Shown in pieces: positions 5,378-5,881 of a DNA stretch of 5,881 nucleotides. The stretch is taken from contig CAAGLV010000023.1 of assembly GCA_900770875.1 (NCBI GenBank), forward strand, positions 1-5,881, written 5' to 3'. Below the pieces are notes generated by a model. The model did not search any database. It had not been told where the DNA came from and was given only the letters and a program-made list of their open reading frames with translations. The translations under genes and the position numbers were made by a program. The DNA is from Flavobacteriales bacterium. GTDB lineage: Bacteria; Bacteroidota; Bacteroidia; Flavobacteriales; Weeksellaceae. The number at the start of each line of letters is the position of its first letter. The first letter of the stretch is position 1.

Positions 5378-5881
5378 GTATCAAATTTATTTTGGGTTTA
5401 TAATTGTATTTTTAATCATAGGATGTAATTTATTAGTCGCACAATTTACAATTGTTGGAAATAATAAAGGGTGGTTACCCGTAAATTCAACAACATTAGG
5501 TTTAGTTCCTAATGTAGTCGATTTACAATTGCATATGACAGGAAATCAGGTGTATGATTATCCCAATTGGTCGATTGTTGGGAAGGTGACAACCGATATT
5601 GTAAACAGTGAAAATAAAAAATTTCCTGTTGAAAAGATGAAATTTCGATTTAATAGTTTTAAAGTGGAAAATTATTATTTAGAAAAGACACCAACAATTG
5701 ATCAGGTCGGAGTTATACAGTCTGATCGAGTAATGAGTAAGTCAAATGTTTATTTTGTTAATAGTTCTAATCTTAATCCTTCTGTTCCAACAGGAAGATA
5801 TGGACGTATTGTTTTGCAATATGATTTAATTATAGAAGGAGGAAGTTATCTAAATGCATTAGCATCTTGGAATAATTATAA
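5367..5881 (+). CDS. Exported protein of unknown family, 3'-truncated by the window
   Basis: An open frame from ATG 5367 to the window end gives 171 residues with no stop. The ATG lies inside the last codons of the chaperone gene in another frame (11-base overlap), suggesting translational coupling. The N-terminus is a signal peptide with hydrophobic core FGFIIVFLIIGCNLLVA. Cleavage before Gln26 (LVA-Q) matches the two preceding proteins. The string LIIGC also fits a lipobox, but the hydrophobic run continues beyond that Cys. The rest looks beta-rich and soluble: LVPNVVDLQLHMTG (46-59), WSIVGKVTTDI (68-78), FPVEKMKFRFNSFKV (86-100) and GRYGRIVLQYDLIIEGG (143-159). I do not recognise the family. 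Position suggests a minor subunit, tip protein or other assembly partner. It could also be the N-terminus of a larger surface protein. Confidence 0.75.
   Translation, partial: MRSKYQIYFGFIIVFLIIGCNLLVAQFTIVGNNKGWLPVNSTTLGLVPNVVDLQLHMTGNQVYDYPNWSIVGKVTTDIVNSENKKFPVEKMKFRFNSFKVENYYLEKTPTIDQVGVIQSDRVMSKSNVYFVNSSNLNPSVPTGRYGRIVLQYDLIIEGGSYLNALASWNNY

Noticed and set aside
1..5881. CRISPR array, transposase, integrase, tRNA or rRNA genes
   Set aside because: No regularly spaced repeats, insertion-sequence ends, recombinase motifs or RNA-gene signatures were seen on either strand.

Overview
This is a strongly AT-rich window, almost certainly from a flavobacterium-like member of the Bacteroidota (Flavobacteriaceae or Weeksellaceae). 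The genus cannot be fixed from the sequence alone. Evidence includes Bacteroidota-type -7 promoter boxes (TAnnTTTG) in front of several genes and no Shine-Dalgarno sequences. Exported proteins have signal peptides ending just before a Gln. The Lrp-type regulator, short-form DeoC and monomeric-type isocitrate dehydrogenase are also of flavobacterial style.

Left part (1-2714), housekeeping. The 5' end of a minus-strand gene for monomeric NADP-dependent isocitrate dehydrogenase leaves the window at base 1. After a roughly 360-base divergent intergenic region come three plus-strand genes. The first is a cytosolic endonuclease/exonuclease/phosphatase-fold protein with a TTG start. The second is an Lrp/AsnC regulator with a GTG start, and a -7 box that overlaps the stop codon of the gene before it. 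The third is deoC (deoxyribose-phosphate aldolase), 9 bases behind the regulator. The lrp-deoC pair ends in a perfect 15-bp stem terminator.

Right part (2715-5881), accessory and the most interesting. An AraC-family regulator is preceded by a perfect copy of the classical FNR-type operator (TTGAT-N4-ATCAA), about 40 bases upstream of its inferred transcription start. Behind it lies an apparent operon, still open at the window edge, of three secreted proteins. These are a cysteine-free, beta-rich, pilin-like subunit, a PapD-like two-domain periplasmic chaperone, and the start of an unrecognised exported protein whose ATG lies inside the end of the chaperone gene. All three signal peptides can be cut just before a Gln.

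Taken together, the right part looks like the beginning of a chaperone-usher-like surface fibre locus of Bacteroidota. It would be controlled by a local AraC regulator that may itself respond to oxygen or redox state. The usher-like outer membrane protein that would prove this, if it exists, lies beyond base 5881. The fibre assignment is therefore an inference from the chaperone-like and subunit-like proteins.
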